Source: Rhynochetos jubatus (Eukaryota; Chordata; Aves; Eurypygiformes; Rhynochetidae). Taken from it: a DNA stretch of 64,000 bases. The DNA lies in contig CM050653.1 of the NCBI GenBank assembly GCA_027574665.1, positions 42,854,118 to 42,918,117 on the forward strand, given 5' to 3'. The notes beneath the pieces were generated by a model that was given only the letters and a program-made list of their open reading frames with translations, ran no database searches and was not told the DNA's origin. This document shows, one piece after another, positions 1 to 12,089 of the stretch (positions are counted from its first letter, which is position 1; every line of letters starts with the position of its first letter). The translations under genes were made by a program, and so were the position numbers.

Positions 1-1139
1 GATGATCATCTCTTATTCCATCTCAGACAGAATGGGTTTGAGACCAAGGTCAAATATTATGTTCTTATTATAAACATATAGGCAACAACTAGTAATTAGC
101 CTTTTCATAACTTCCATTAAATATCTATCTAGCATATAAGGTTGAGCTTGTGCATGTACTGTGTTCAGTCTGTACTTGAGTACAGGTTTCTAGGAGGAAC
201 CCCTAGTGCAGAAGTTAAGCCTGCAAGGCTACATGTCATCAGCTGCTATTCCAATATTGCTTGCTGGCCTGGAGTAATTTATCTTCTCTGACAGTACAAA
301 ATGCATACAAGCTGTGAGCTCCAAGAAAGAATCTGCATCTTTATTTCTATGAAAATCTCCAGCAACTGTACCTATGTTTAAAAACAAAACAAAACAAAAC
401 ACAACTTCAAGGGTTTGTACTCACATCTTTGCAAGTAGATTGGCAAAAAAGCAAGAAAGTACCTACCTTAGCTTTCATGTTCAAAATGCAATCTCTGAAA
501 TCAGGCTCTTCTGTTTCTACATACAACTTTGTTTGAACAAAGACAGGATAATTCTTGCTGATAACTAATTCAAAGGGCTGCCATTATCACATACATAAAA
601 CATTCCAAAGGTAAATGAACTATCATTCTGGAGCAAATACTCCCAATTGCTTACATGTACATGGTACCCAGTTCTGTTCTCATGGGGAGTGGGCAGACCC
701 CAAGGATATTTTACACCACTTCATTAAATTCTGAAGAAAACAAGTTTGCAAAATGTGTTTCCTTTGTATGAAATAACATTATTTCAAGCAAAAACGAGAC
801 AGGCATTATTTGCTTCCGTTAAGCTCATTTTAGGTTTGGTTTTTTTTTAATATAAATTCATTGTTGACGAAGGATTATGACCACTGTCTTTCACAGGGCA
901 GCTCAGCTGCTGTCAGGTCTATTCCTAGATCTAGACTTACATGGTGAACTGATCTGGTTATTGTAAACTTTCCCTTCACTTTTGCATATTTTGTATGAAT
1001 TCTTACCACTGAGGATTTCTATTACTCTCTGCAGCTTAAATGAGATGAACTGGATACTCATGAGACTATGTTTGTTCCCCTTCAATTTCAAGCCATCAAG
1101 CAAGAGCAAAAAAATCTCCATTATGAGCAGCATATTACA
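1..1139. other. unique AT-rich noncoding sequence
   Basis: I see no gene or recognisable repeat here. The open frames are under 100 codons, overlap each other on both strands and resemble no protein family I know. The stretch ends where CR1 homology begins. Confidence 0.5.
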
Positions 1140-1740
1140 CAGTTCTGTATCTGGGCTGTGCCCAGAGAAGCGTGGCCAGCAGGTCAAGGGAGGTGATTCT
1201 CCCCCTCTATTCAGTGCTTGTGAGACCCTGTCTGCAGTGTTGTGTCCAGCTCTGGAGCCCTCAGTATAAGAAGGATATCAACCAGTTGGAGCGAGTCCAG
1301 AGGAGCCCATGAAGATGATCAGAGGGCTGGAGCACCTCTCCTATGAGAGAGTTGCGGTTGTTCAGCCGGGAAAAGAGAAGGCTCCATGGAGACCTTATAG
1401 CACCTTCCAACACCTGAAGGGGCCTTCAAAAAAGCTGAAGGGGGACTTTTTACAAGGACCCATAGTGACAGAACAAGGGGTAATGGGTTTACACTGAAAA
1501 CAGGGAGATTTAGATTAGCTATCAGGAAGAAATTCTTCCCGGAGAGGGTGGAGGGGCACTGGAACAGGTTGCCCAGAGAAGCTGTGGATGCCCCATCCCT
1601 GAAAGTGTTCCAGGCCAGGCTGGATGAGGCTTGGAGCAACCTGGTCTAGTGGAGGGTATCCCTGCCCATGGCAGGGGGGTTGGAACTAGATGATCTTTAA
1701 GGTCCCTTCCAACCCAAACTATCCTGTGATTCTATGATTT
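1140..1740 (+). mobile_element. CR1 LINE, 5'-truncated 3' part (end of ORF2 plus 3' UTR)
   Basis: CR1 is the dominant non-LTR retrotransposon of birds; most copies are 5'-truncated. This stretch follows the CR1 ORF2 end in order: GTGGCCAGCAGGTCAAGGGA near 1173, AAGATGATCAGAGGGCTGG near 1311, GCACCTCTCCTATGAGAG near 1331 and GCTGTGGATGCCCCATCCCT near 1580. The 3' UTR signature GTTGGAACTAGATGATCTTT follows at about 1679, then TCCCTTCCAACCCAAACTAT. It finishes with two octamer-like units (TCCTGTGATTCTATGA, about 1722-1738), the usual CR1 3' terminus. The ORF2 frame is broken by several changes and is not translatable over its length, so this is an old, dead copy. The 5' limit is approximate because homology fades upstream of about 1165. 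Its 3' UTR is a different subfamily from the CR1 at 48.3-49.06 kb (AACTAGATGATCTTTAA against GACTAGATGATCTCTAG). Confidence 0.93.
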
Positions 1741-2860
1741 ATTACACTATATGGATAAAAGTAACGCACACACATTTATGAAGAGATACTGGTGATGGTT
1801 ATTAATGGTACAGCCAACTGACATCCAACCTGCCTCCCTCCCTTGCTCTTATCAGAATTTGAAAACAACAAGGCATATTGAAACAAACTCCTTAAATATT
1901 TTAAGTATTTTAAATTATTATTTAACAAAAAAATTTAAGCTTTATTGGCTGGATGGATTCAATGTTTGGAACGTCTGGGTTCATTTTCCAGGTTGTATGC
2001 TTGCTTTCAACCCCTGTAGGAGCCAACATAATATGACAGATGGAACTGGTGGTGAAAAAAGCAAGGATTCACAGGCAATCTGTCAGAAACAAGATGTTTC
2101 AAGAGAAAGTCAACACACCTTTGTAACAGAAAGCAGGTGATAAAAAGAAAAAAAAAGGAGGGAAGGGTCACAACAGGGCTGTGAACAGGAAATTTGGTGG
2201 AGAATAAGAGGAAATTACTTTGGTTTCTATTATAGGAGAACAAAAAAATAACTTTCATGTTTATTTCTTGACATTTTTGTTGAATGCATTAAAAGTGTAA
2301 CTGTGCAGACTATTAGCAGTAATCCAACAGAGACAGATCAGCCAAGCTGACTGCATACAGACTCTTGCTAGTTTGCATAGAGCTGCTTGAGTAAAAGGAA
2401 AGTCAAAGCTATTCAAACATGCCTCTATCTTAGCATGAAGTTTTTATATTTTCAATTATGTAATCTCTATCATGCTAGCTTTCTGTTGATCTTATAAAAT
2501 ATTATTAAAGTACTCTTAAAGTCCCCTGGCATTTCTAAAAATGAAAAATAAGGTGACTTCGGGTACATATGAAAGCACTAATGGAAGCAGCAGAAACAAG
2601 ATGCCCACTGCTAACCCCAAACAATGTGTGCCATGCACTGGAAAGAAGATGACAGACAAATGTTAGATGACAGTAACTTCCAATTCCTAAATATTTTTCA
2701 TTCCTCAAAAGGATATATTGTTGTCTGCTCATATTCTGCGGTGGCCTCATAACAACATACACTGCTTGTTTTCCAACAGCTTTCAGACCCCATGCATTCC
2801 AGCTAACAACACTGACCGCCCAGTAAAACCCTTACTCAATAGTACTGCATTGGCAAAATA

Positions 2861-2896
2861 TTTTTTCTTTTTTTTTTTTTCTTTTTTTTTCCCCCC
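2861..2896. repeat. polypyrimidine tract (T-rich, ending in C6)
   Basis: T6 C T13 C T9 followed by six C. It is a simple low-complexity tract. No retrotransposon 3' end is visible on either side, so I do not read it as a poly(A) tail. Confidence 0.9.
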
Positions 2897-5800
2897 ACTC
2901 CCTCAGGAGGCAGATACAGGAGCCTGAATTTTTGTATTCAAAAAGAACTCAATTTCCACACTGAAAACCTTTCTCAGGCTGAAGTTCTGTATTCACTTCA
3001 GTAGCTGTGCTAAGTATAAAACAGGAGATCAAAGTGAGAGGGTCAGTAGAGCAAGCTAAAGCAGTAAGTCTGAGTTCAGTTCACAGGGGTGGCACCACAA
3101 GACTCTGACCAAACCATCCAGAACAGCGCCGTGTTGCTGTCCTATGACCATGACATTACAGGGAAACATTTTATCAGGCCCCTGAGGATATTTCAGAAGG
3201 TGTACAGCTGTGTCAGTGTGCACTGATGAGAGACAGAACTACATTGAAAAACATGGATTGTCAGACAATCCTACCTTGAATGGGACTCATAGGGATACTG
3301 CTTTGCAAAACTATGACTGTACTTCTCCAAACAAACAACAGAAAAAAGAAACAGAAAAGAAGATGTGGAACAAGGTAACTTTGTTCTTTCTCTTGCCCCA
3401 AGGCAAGACCAACTGCATCTATGTTATCTTGACTGGTAGGAAGGAGACAGTGATGGTAGCTTTTACAAACCAGTCCATGTGAAGCTGTGCCTTTGCACAA
3501 TTATTTTCTTATTCCAAAAGTAAAACATGACCTCATTTCTCATTGAATGCATCAAGCTTCAGCTTCAAGAATTAAAGGCTTACTAAAACCTTTTTCCTGA
3601 TGAATAAAAGAGCAGTCTAGTTAGTTTCAAGTATTTTTACTTTATTTCGGATAAACCAACAAGTTAGAGCTTCTCTAATCTCCCACTATTTCAATTGTCA
3701 GGAGAACAAGCATTCTTGTAGCTCTCTCAATCCTTCCTACTTTTCCAACATACTTTTTGAAATGAGGCCATAGCTTTGCAACATCATGCTCTAAACTCAC
3801 ACACCAAGGTCGCCTGCCCATGCTCATCCAAGTTAGCCACCTCCCTGCTGTTGCTGGCATATCTTATGATAGTAGAAAATAGACTAAGATACTTTATAGA
3901 CACAACTTTGCAAGAGAGATAGATGTTCTGCCACTATCTTTTCTTATGACACCACCTGTAAATCGAGGTCTTTCTATATGTGTTAGGGCTCCAGCAGAAG
4001 TAAACAACGGGCTTGAGCAGAAACTAACTGAGGGGGGTACATGATTTGGTGTTTGTAAAGAACTTGTTGCGAAGGTGAACTTGAGGACAGCCCGAGAAAG
4101 CAATGCAACCATATCACCTGGTAGCATTCTTCTGTGGCAAAATCTTCTCTTAGAAAGTCCACAACTCAGTCAGCCACTTAACCTCACTTCCTCTCAAGTG
4201 AAGAGGGAACCTCTCGCTTTCGTCACTGTACAGGTTAAAGCTGAGGGGCGCAAGGGCACAGTCCTGCAGATGTTGCAAGTGCTGTATGGATTGACACGGT
4301 GACAAGGAGGTCTAGCAAACTGCTGTGAGCAGAATGACCAGAGATCACCTGGGAACAGGTGGAAGAAAAGATGAGAGACAAACACAGTGTCTCTCCCTAG
4401 GGCACAGATTAGTGAAGCAGTGAAGCCTCTGGTCCTCTGGCCCTAGCAATATTCTCAGTACAAGTGGCATCGTTCCCTTTCAAGTTTTGTGCCCACCAAC
4501 TTTGAAACTTCTCTCAGCATCACCCTTTGCCTCTCCAGTCAGGTGTTACAGTGGTTCCCTCTGAGGCAGCACTGAAGGACTCCCTGGATCAAAAGGAGGA
4601 GATGGGAAGCAGAAAACTACACCTGCCCTTTCTCCATCTTTCCTTTATCGCCAATTTGTTTATCCTCCTGTACTTTCTTTTGCTCACAGTGTCCTTCATT
4701 TCACTTCCCAGTTGGATATTTCCCTTCCCCACTGCCTGACATCAATTCAGTCTGTTGGCCTCCAAAGTAGAGATAAAATTAACTGCTCCAAATTCTAGGG
4801 ATTATCTTGGAGCTCCTGGGACTGTAGAAAATATCCTTTTCCAAAGCACTGCTTTCAGTGAGACCCTCAGCCATCCTCCAGGAATAACAAGTGACTTAAA
4901 GTCTGGGTACCAGGTTCACTTTCAGAGGTAATTAAATCTGACCCTCAGCTAAGGTCTCTCCATGGATTTGTAGATGAATAAATGTACAATCAAAATAATT
5001 TATTTGTTGTGTTTGCTCACCCTTTGTGCCACTCCTGTAGAGTAGTGGAAAGAGCCTGGCCTATTTGGTAGAGTTTCATAGGACACAAATAAGAACACAG
5101 CATTAACTTTCACCAAAAGGCACATGTTACGGGGCTTTCAGTTCTTTCTAATGTTGAAGTTACTGATAAATGCTACACCCATATGCAAGAGACATCCATA
5201 GGCTTCAGCATCAAGCCTGAAGGTAACCCAGACTATTGAGTGTCTCCTCTCTACCATGCTGTTGCTGCTACATCAGATAGGGAGAAGGAGGAGAGGAGGT
5301 TTGGATAATTCTGGATTCAAAAAACTAATTAAGACCCTACAGCAGAATGACCTTATTTCCTAGGAATTTTTCTTGTGAGTGGTGCCAAGTGTACTGTATG
5401 GTTGCTTTCCTTTATAGCTGCAGTGCTGATGCACAGAAAGAAATAATGGAAATTCTATGCTACAAAATGAAGGAGTTGATTTTACTTTGTTTTCCATTAC
5501 TACACTGCACAGTTTCAAACTTTAAGGTTTTTGATTCCCAGAGAGACTTAGAGAGTGAATACCTAGCTTATTTAAAAAGGGGAAAAATGATATTAATAAA
5601 AAATAGTTTGATCTTGTTTGATTCAAACAGGGCCAGTAGATAAACTGATATTGATATTAAACTGAAATTAAATATATGACTGACATTTTGCCATCTTCAT
5701 TTTTTTCAGTAGGTTTCTGTCCATGTGTCTCCAAAGCTATGACAGTGCTGACTGAGTTGTTAACAACAGAAACAGCATTCACTGAATTTTACTTCCTTTT

Positions 5801-8530
5801 AGGAATGCAAAACACACAAACAAACTACATACTTGGATTTATTTTATTTTAAAAAGAATTCTTGTGGGAGGATGTCTTCAAGATAATATTAGTCTCTAAG
5901 CAGGTCCTAAAGGAAACCATAGTTTGAACTTTAAAGGTGTTTCTCTATATTTAGTCAGCGCTGTAATACATTCATGTGGCAACTAGATTTATCGCTATTC
6001 ACAGTCACATATGTAACTGTGAATCCAGCACACCACAGATTAAAATTTTATAGTAAATCATTATAGTCATAATTCATATGTCTTCAGCTGCACTAGTCAC
6101 CCAGGCCAAGAACACATGCAACGCTAGGCAATCCAAGCAGCTCACCAGCCTTGCGTGAACTACAAAATGATAACTACAGCGAGCAATGGAGCGTGGTGCT
6201 GAGATCCCCACACTGGTACCAGTGGGGCTCCATCAAGCTGGAAGAAGATGGCTGTGGAATAGGTAATGCGGATACACAGCTTCAGGGACCTGCACTAGCC
6301 TTGTTTCATGACGTTATTCTGTGCCGTATTGTCACGGCTGACTGCTTGAAGGCGGCTTGGGGATTTCTAACACAGTGATGCACTGCACCATGGAGTCATG
6401 ATTCTAATGTGCACTGGGACTCAAAAAGGGCTGGGAGAGAACACTTGCACTGAATTTGGACTTTATGTGGTTATCTATGCTATATATACTTAAAAAAAAA
6501 AAAGGAAACACTTTAAACTTGGCCATTTAAATGTGTAAAGCAAAACCAGGCAAATTAAAAATATCAACACCACCAATTCTTGAGACAGATTTTTTTTTTG
6601 TTAATTAGAAGTGTATATATTTGTAAATTGTTATTCATTTCAGCTCTGAGAAAACACACAAATATGTTTAAGTGGGCTTTCTGGAGAGGTTTAATAATGG
6701 CATCTCTGATTTTTGTACTCACAATAGAAAAGACTCATCGGTGCGGTCAGACATGACTTAGTCACGAATTACTGGGTTTCACACTGGTTATTTACACTTG
6801 CAGCTTGACGAGCTGCATTCCTCAACAAATCCGGTCACATGTATGTATGAGAGAATCATTCACAGAAGACAATGTATCACCTTCTGCACTTCCTTTGACT
6901 CAGAAGTCTGCCAGGACTTGATAAAGGCATACAATAAACATGTGTTTTCCTCAGGTGTACTTAATCTATACTTTCAATTAAAATCAGATTAAGACCTTAC
7001 CATTCATTATTACTTGTATTTCCCAATATATAGATTTGAATCTGTGAAATCACCTGCTTTTTTCCATTCATGAAAATTGCCTTTATCCTAGAGGGGTAGA
7101 ATTTATCTCTCAACTTCAGAACTCCTAGTTTAGGCATCTATTCTACCCTGACCTAATCAAGTTGCTTTCCTCCCTCTGTAGTCAAAGGCCAATGATGGAG
7201 CCCTTCAGAAGGCAAACCGTCTGAGAAGCCCACCTTGGGACAGGATGACTTGCCTCTGGAAGGATGCAGGATGACTGGTTACAACCAATTGTGTAAACTA
7301 AGGAAAGATTAATCCTACACAAAGTGTTCAGAAACACCATGGACCCATTTATATGTCTTAAGCTATTACTGATATCATCAACGATATCCAATATTCTGTT
7401 ACTGCAAGATAAAATGAAGTGTCATTGAGGCAAAACTCAACCATAAGATAAAAATTAAGTCAGGTATAAATAAAACTGCAAATGAATGTTCCTGCATCCA
7501 AATTATTTTAAGTGAATGTTGATTTCTGAAGCCTAATGTAGTGGTGGGGAAACATTAGCTGGGCTTTCCAGGATTAAACACCACTGCGGATTTGTGCTGT
7601 TTAGAGTTCATCCTGTTGGGCAATCAAAAGCTAAATTGTTCAAGAAACAACAACACTGGTCAGCAAAAATGCACCAAAGTAATATCTTTGCAACCACGAT
7701 GGAAAGCAGACATTAACATCAGACCCCTTTTGCCCCCTGCTCAGATGTGAAGCATGCTTACCATGCTGACAGAGAAAAATCCACAAGTATGACAGGGCCC
7801 TTGACCACATCAGAAGGTTGAACTGTAATCACTGTTCATTTTCCCTTCAGTGAGATAGCTTCTCACCAGCTTTCTGGCAGACAATCAAAACACAGTGCAA
7901 ATGATGCTCTAAGGGAGAGATCTGAGGCATCCAGGAGCTGATGGGGAAAAAAAAGCAATTTGTTCTTCACGGGAGAAGGGAAACTCTCTTCTGCTGATCC
8001 ATATAACCACTATGCTTCTTTATGTAGAGAAATTCTATTTGTATTGAATCATCTCCCAGGCCTCTGCTATCCATAGTTGCAAAAGACATACTGTACTTGA
8101 CCCTATTTTTCACAGCTCTTATCTTTCACAGGACAAGTGTTTATAGGATAAGATTTCTCACAATTAGTTTCAGCCTTCAGGCTACTTGTTGTTGGGTGTT
8201 GTTTTTTAAGTTCAAGCCAAACAGTGCAAAACATTTTGTTGCCTAGATATTTTTCCCCCCTCTGAGCAAGATGCAGATATAGCACCAGGGGCTCTGCACT
8301 GGGAATCAATTAACATGGATTTTCTCCAGGAATAAATTCTGATGGCTAACAACAATGGTTTGGACTTGCTGACCAAGAGTTTGTCTGTTTCCTCCCCTAA
8401 GTTACAAGCAATTTAGAATACAGCACTACATATAAGAAGTTCCAGTTATTTTTCCAGCAAAACTGTTTTTCAAGACTTACTTTCACTTGTCATAACTTGT
8501 CTTTTCACACAGCTGTAGAGATCTGGTTGG

Positions 8531-8579
8531 CAAAACAAAACAAAAACAAACAAAAAAGCCCAAGTAAACAAAACAAAAT
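8531..8579. repeat. (CAAAA)n-like low-complexity run
   Basis: Imperfect CAAAA/CAAA units with a short interruption (AGCCCAAGT). Similar CAA-rich runs occur at about 23045-23096, 36963-37010 and 63357-63396. It is simple sequence with no function visible. Confidence 0.85.
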
Positions 8580-11525
8580 AGGCAAGGGGAAAGGAATATC
8601 CTTGAGAGACAAGTTTCAGTTGCATAGTTTTCAACAAAAGTTGGCCAAAATTTAAAATTCAAGGAAGCATTAGTCATTTCCAAATTCAGCTTCATTATTT
8701 CTCTACAATTCTTCATGGCTAAGACTTAGCTCATCCCTCTGCCTGGTCTCCCTTGTGGGCCTGTTTTCCAAATCATGAGTAACAGTTTAGAAGTGGGTTT
8801 CATCCAAATTTCCTCCCCCACTTTACACTTTCAATGTGATCTAAAAATATTCTTAGTTGAAAGAGGTCTATTAGATTCTCAACCATAGAGTGAGTGGCAT
8901 TATCTTTCTTAAGTGTAAGATTAAGTTGTTTGAAATTTCTTCCCCCAAGCGTCATCATTTCCTTTTTGAAAGGGAACAGAAACTGCCTCTGTGAGAAATC
9001 CACCTTCCAAGTTGTAACACCTAAAAGCTGAAACTGATGCAGTCCTGGGTAAGCAAAAACAGTGGAAGCTAGATTTCATTAGGTCATCAGATGAAATTGC
9101 CTCCAATTAATATTGTAAGTCAGATAGATTTGAAAATCCTTTTTTAAAAAAAGAATAAAATTGCTCCCTCTCACCCACCACACAGCAGCTCTAGTAATAA
9201 TGTTGGAGCTTTAGATGCTACAGAGCTTCAGTCATGCTGAAAATTAGCCATTTATTCAGTTGTGCACATCAGATTTTTTCTAGTACCTCATACAAATTTA
9301 GTTATTGCTCTATCACTGCCTAATATCCTGAATATCCTCTTATGATGGATATTTCAATTAAATTAAAGTCAAGAACTTCAGAACAGTATTTTTTGTTATT
9401 TTTCTAAAAGACTCAAAACATTTAGAGATCCTGTGATGTAGTAAAGGATATATCTGGATGTGATTGAAATCAAGAATAAAATAAATACAAACACTTTTGA
9501 TTTTCTGATAGCCTGGGTTTATAAAAATTTTCTAGTCTAGATATCCATTTTAAACCCTAGTCCTTGAATATTCTCAGTGCTGACAAGGCACTACTTGTTA
9601 CAGTGTGTTAAGCTCTCCTGTACACCAAGCACAGGACTCAAAGAGGCAGGACCCTAAACACAGAAAGATGAACATATGAAATATGCAACTGGTACATTCT
9701 TTCCCCGATTTTGGGACTCTAAGGACATGAAAGGAGGACATGAGCCCCAATTCATTAAATTAAAAGCATCTACCTATATCCTGTCTATCCTCTTATACCA
9801 TACCTTTAATGAAACTAAACTTCAACTGTTTTGGAGCCTGCTAGTGGTTGATTCAGGTTCCACTGAAGCCAAGACAGACTCTATCTGCACATTTGCTATA
9901 GCCTTACCCTTTTGACTGCAGGAACAGCCTGGGAGGGATTTGCTGTACAGGCTGACTGTGATTTTTGAACATGCAGGAGCTCTTTTGCTCTGTCAAGCAA
10001 AAGAAAGGAATAATAGAGGGACAGACACTCCTCAAGCTTCAGAGAGAGAAATTTCCTTTGTACAGAAAATACTTTCTGTAGTCATCTGTGATCTGGAAGG
10101 AAAACCTCCTGATTGTGTCAGAAGAACTCAGATATATTAGTGAATTGTTTTATCAGAGATGTACCTCCTGACCTTCGAAATGACAAATAACTGAATCTTG
10201 CAATTAGGGAAGACAGTACCACCTCACCTACAACCGAGTATTTTATAGCACACATCAGCTAAGAGTATTTTTAGACCAAATTGAAAGTGCAGCAAAAGCC
10301 TGAAGCTGCCCAGAATCATAATGCAATGGAAAACCTTACACAGGCACCTGTTTCAAAGTGATTCCTGGCTCAATTGACAGATCAGTGCCAGCTACCACAG
10401 ATAAGCTCAGATAAACCCTTGGAAAGAATTGGATGCTTTGGAGATCCCAAACCTCTTAACACGAGAGTTTCACTTACCACAGTTTCTTTTGGGTTAAGTG
10501 AGGAAATTTCACAGCATGTAAAAGAGAAAAGCTTGGGAACGAGCACTTCGTTCCTTTTCCCCAGGCCAGGATGCTCCCTCTCACAGGGTCATCTCCCAGG
10601 TACTTCATAAAGTAAATTAAAGAGTAAACTGAATAGTTGTTCTTATTTTGATTTTCTCAAGAATTAGTGAAACAACAACCAGAATACATACAGACACAGA
10701 TAGCTAGAATGAATGTAATTTATCTGTGAAGTAATTTCTATGTTCCTCTCTTTCTGTCACGTAGACATACACTATTTCCTTCCTGATGACAAGACTGACC
10801 AGGGTGCTGATCAGCCACATCACCAATACTGACAATGACAAATCCCTTTCACAGCTCAGAACCTTAAATAAATTCTCCCAAGACACTAGCAGCCACTCTA
10901 CTCCTTGCCCTGTCACTCATGGCGAAGGCTGAAAGGATGATTAGAAATTAAGCTGGGGTATTCTGGAATGGAAAAATCTCACTGGATGGGGAATAAGACT
11001 ATAAAGTATTTAATTCCTTCTCTTTTCTACTTCAGTTTTAATTAGGATTAAAATATATCTAGTAGATATTTTGGGATTACTTTCATTTTCTTACACTATA
11101 TGTGAGCTTATCTGCTTCACATTATCCTGAACAATACTGAGAATTAACTACCGTAAATAAAACTGTTGGAAGGCAAATACACTCCAACAGAAAAATCCAT
11201 GGCTCCTTTCTTCTCCCCAACCCCTCCAGAGCATATGCATATCAAAAGTTTGTGCCAAAAACCAACCCTAACATCCACATCCTCTCCCACAAATGTATTT
11301 TCATTTGATTTTAACAATCCTTGTTTCTGATGCAAATAGCAAAGAAAAGTGATTGTAAGAAGCAGAAGCTCTCTTCCTCTCAAGTGAAATCTTGGCTGGC
11401 AAGAACCTGTCAGGGACTTATTGACTGCATTCAGCACTTCTCAGAACTAGGTACATTGTTTCTCAGTAACATCTAACGTTTTATAAATACTAGAGAACAA
11501 AATAAAATATCACGTGACCATGAAA

Positions 11526-11552
11526 AAGAACCAAGTCTTCAACTTGGTTCTT
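11526..11552. repeat. perfect inverted repeat, 10-bp arms and 7-nt loop
   Basis: AAGAACCAAG (11526-11535) pairs exactly with CTTGGTTCTT (11543-11552) across the loop TCTTCAA. There is no T tract or other element next to it that would give it a known role. Confidence 0.8.
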
Positions 11553-11684
11553 CAACCTCAACCCAAGGTTCACAGTATTTTTACTTCCACAGCCGTTCAG
11601 ATAAGTCTCCCTGCCACCCTTATATTTTCTGTTCCTCTTATAGTAGATTCTCCTTGGCCATTGGCAGTCTTGACAGTATGCGGG

Positions 11685-12089
11685 TATGCTGGTTTCAGGC
11701 AGAAACGAGCTCTTTTACATTACAGTACTGTCAGCTGGTGAGCAGCTGAGGGAGTGTGTCATTCCATGGTATTTCAGGCTCAGCTGGCTTGTTATCCCGG
11801 TGGTGTTGTCTCCCTGGGGGTCTCAGGCTTGGACTCTTCTCTGGAACCTGACTGTGTGTCAGTCAGTGGGTGGTGAGCATATATTCTGTTTTCTATTATT
11901 TTAATTACTTAGTAGTAGTAGTATTGTTAGTATTAGTATCAGTAACACTGTAATTTTCATTTAAATTATTAAATAGTTTTTATCTCTACAAGCTTTCCTT
12001 GTATTTTCATCTGACCCTCCTCTTACACTGGGGAAAGGGTGGGGAGGTGAACGAGCAACTTAATTGCCAGAAAAGATTAAACCACAACA
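11685..12089 (+). mobile_element. solo LTR of an avian endogenous retrovirus (ERVL-like group)
   Basis: This fossil LTR reads 5'-3' on the plus strand. It opens with TGCTGGTTTCAGGCAG. The middle holds GGTGTTGTCTCCCTGGGGGT and TCAGTCAGTGGGTGGTGAGC, known to me from avian LTRs of this group. A T-rich stretch with TAG/TAT trinucleotides (about 11909-11940) follows, then a polyadenylation-region-like ATTAAATAG with TTTTTATCTCTAC (about 11966-11990). It closes near GATTAAACCACAACA. The flanks GCGGG (11680-11684) and GTGGG (12090-12094) are one transition apart and probably are the 5-bp target duplication. No internal retroviral region adjoins either side, so it is a solo LTR left by recombination. 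It is more diverged than the LTR at 25.6-26.1 kb and belongs to a different, shorter subfamily. Class assignment is from memory. Confidence 0.8.

Larger units (their letters stand above)
1745..11679. other. long noncoding stretch without a recognisable gene
   Basis: About 10 kb with no coding region I can support. It holds a pyrimidine tract (2861-2896), a CAAA-rich low-complexity run (8531-8579) and a short perfect hairpin (11526-11552). The longest open frames are about 100 codons and show no domain, conserved motif or splice-consistent pattern I recognise. No LTR or CR1 signatures are apparent. It could be intergenic or intronic. Confidence 0.5.
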
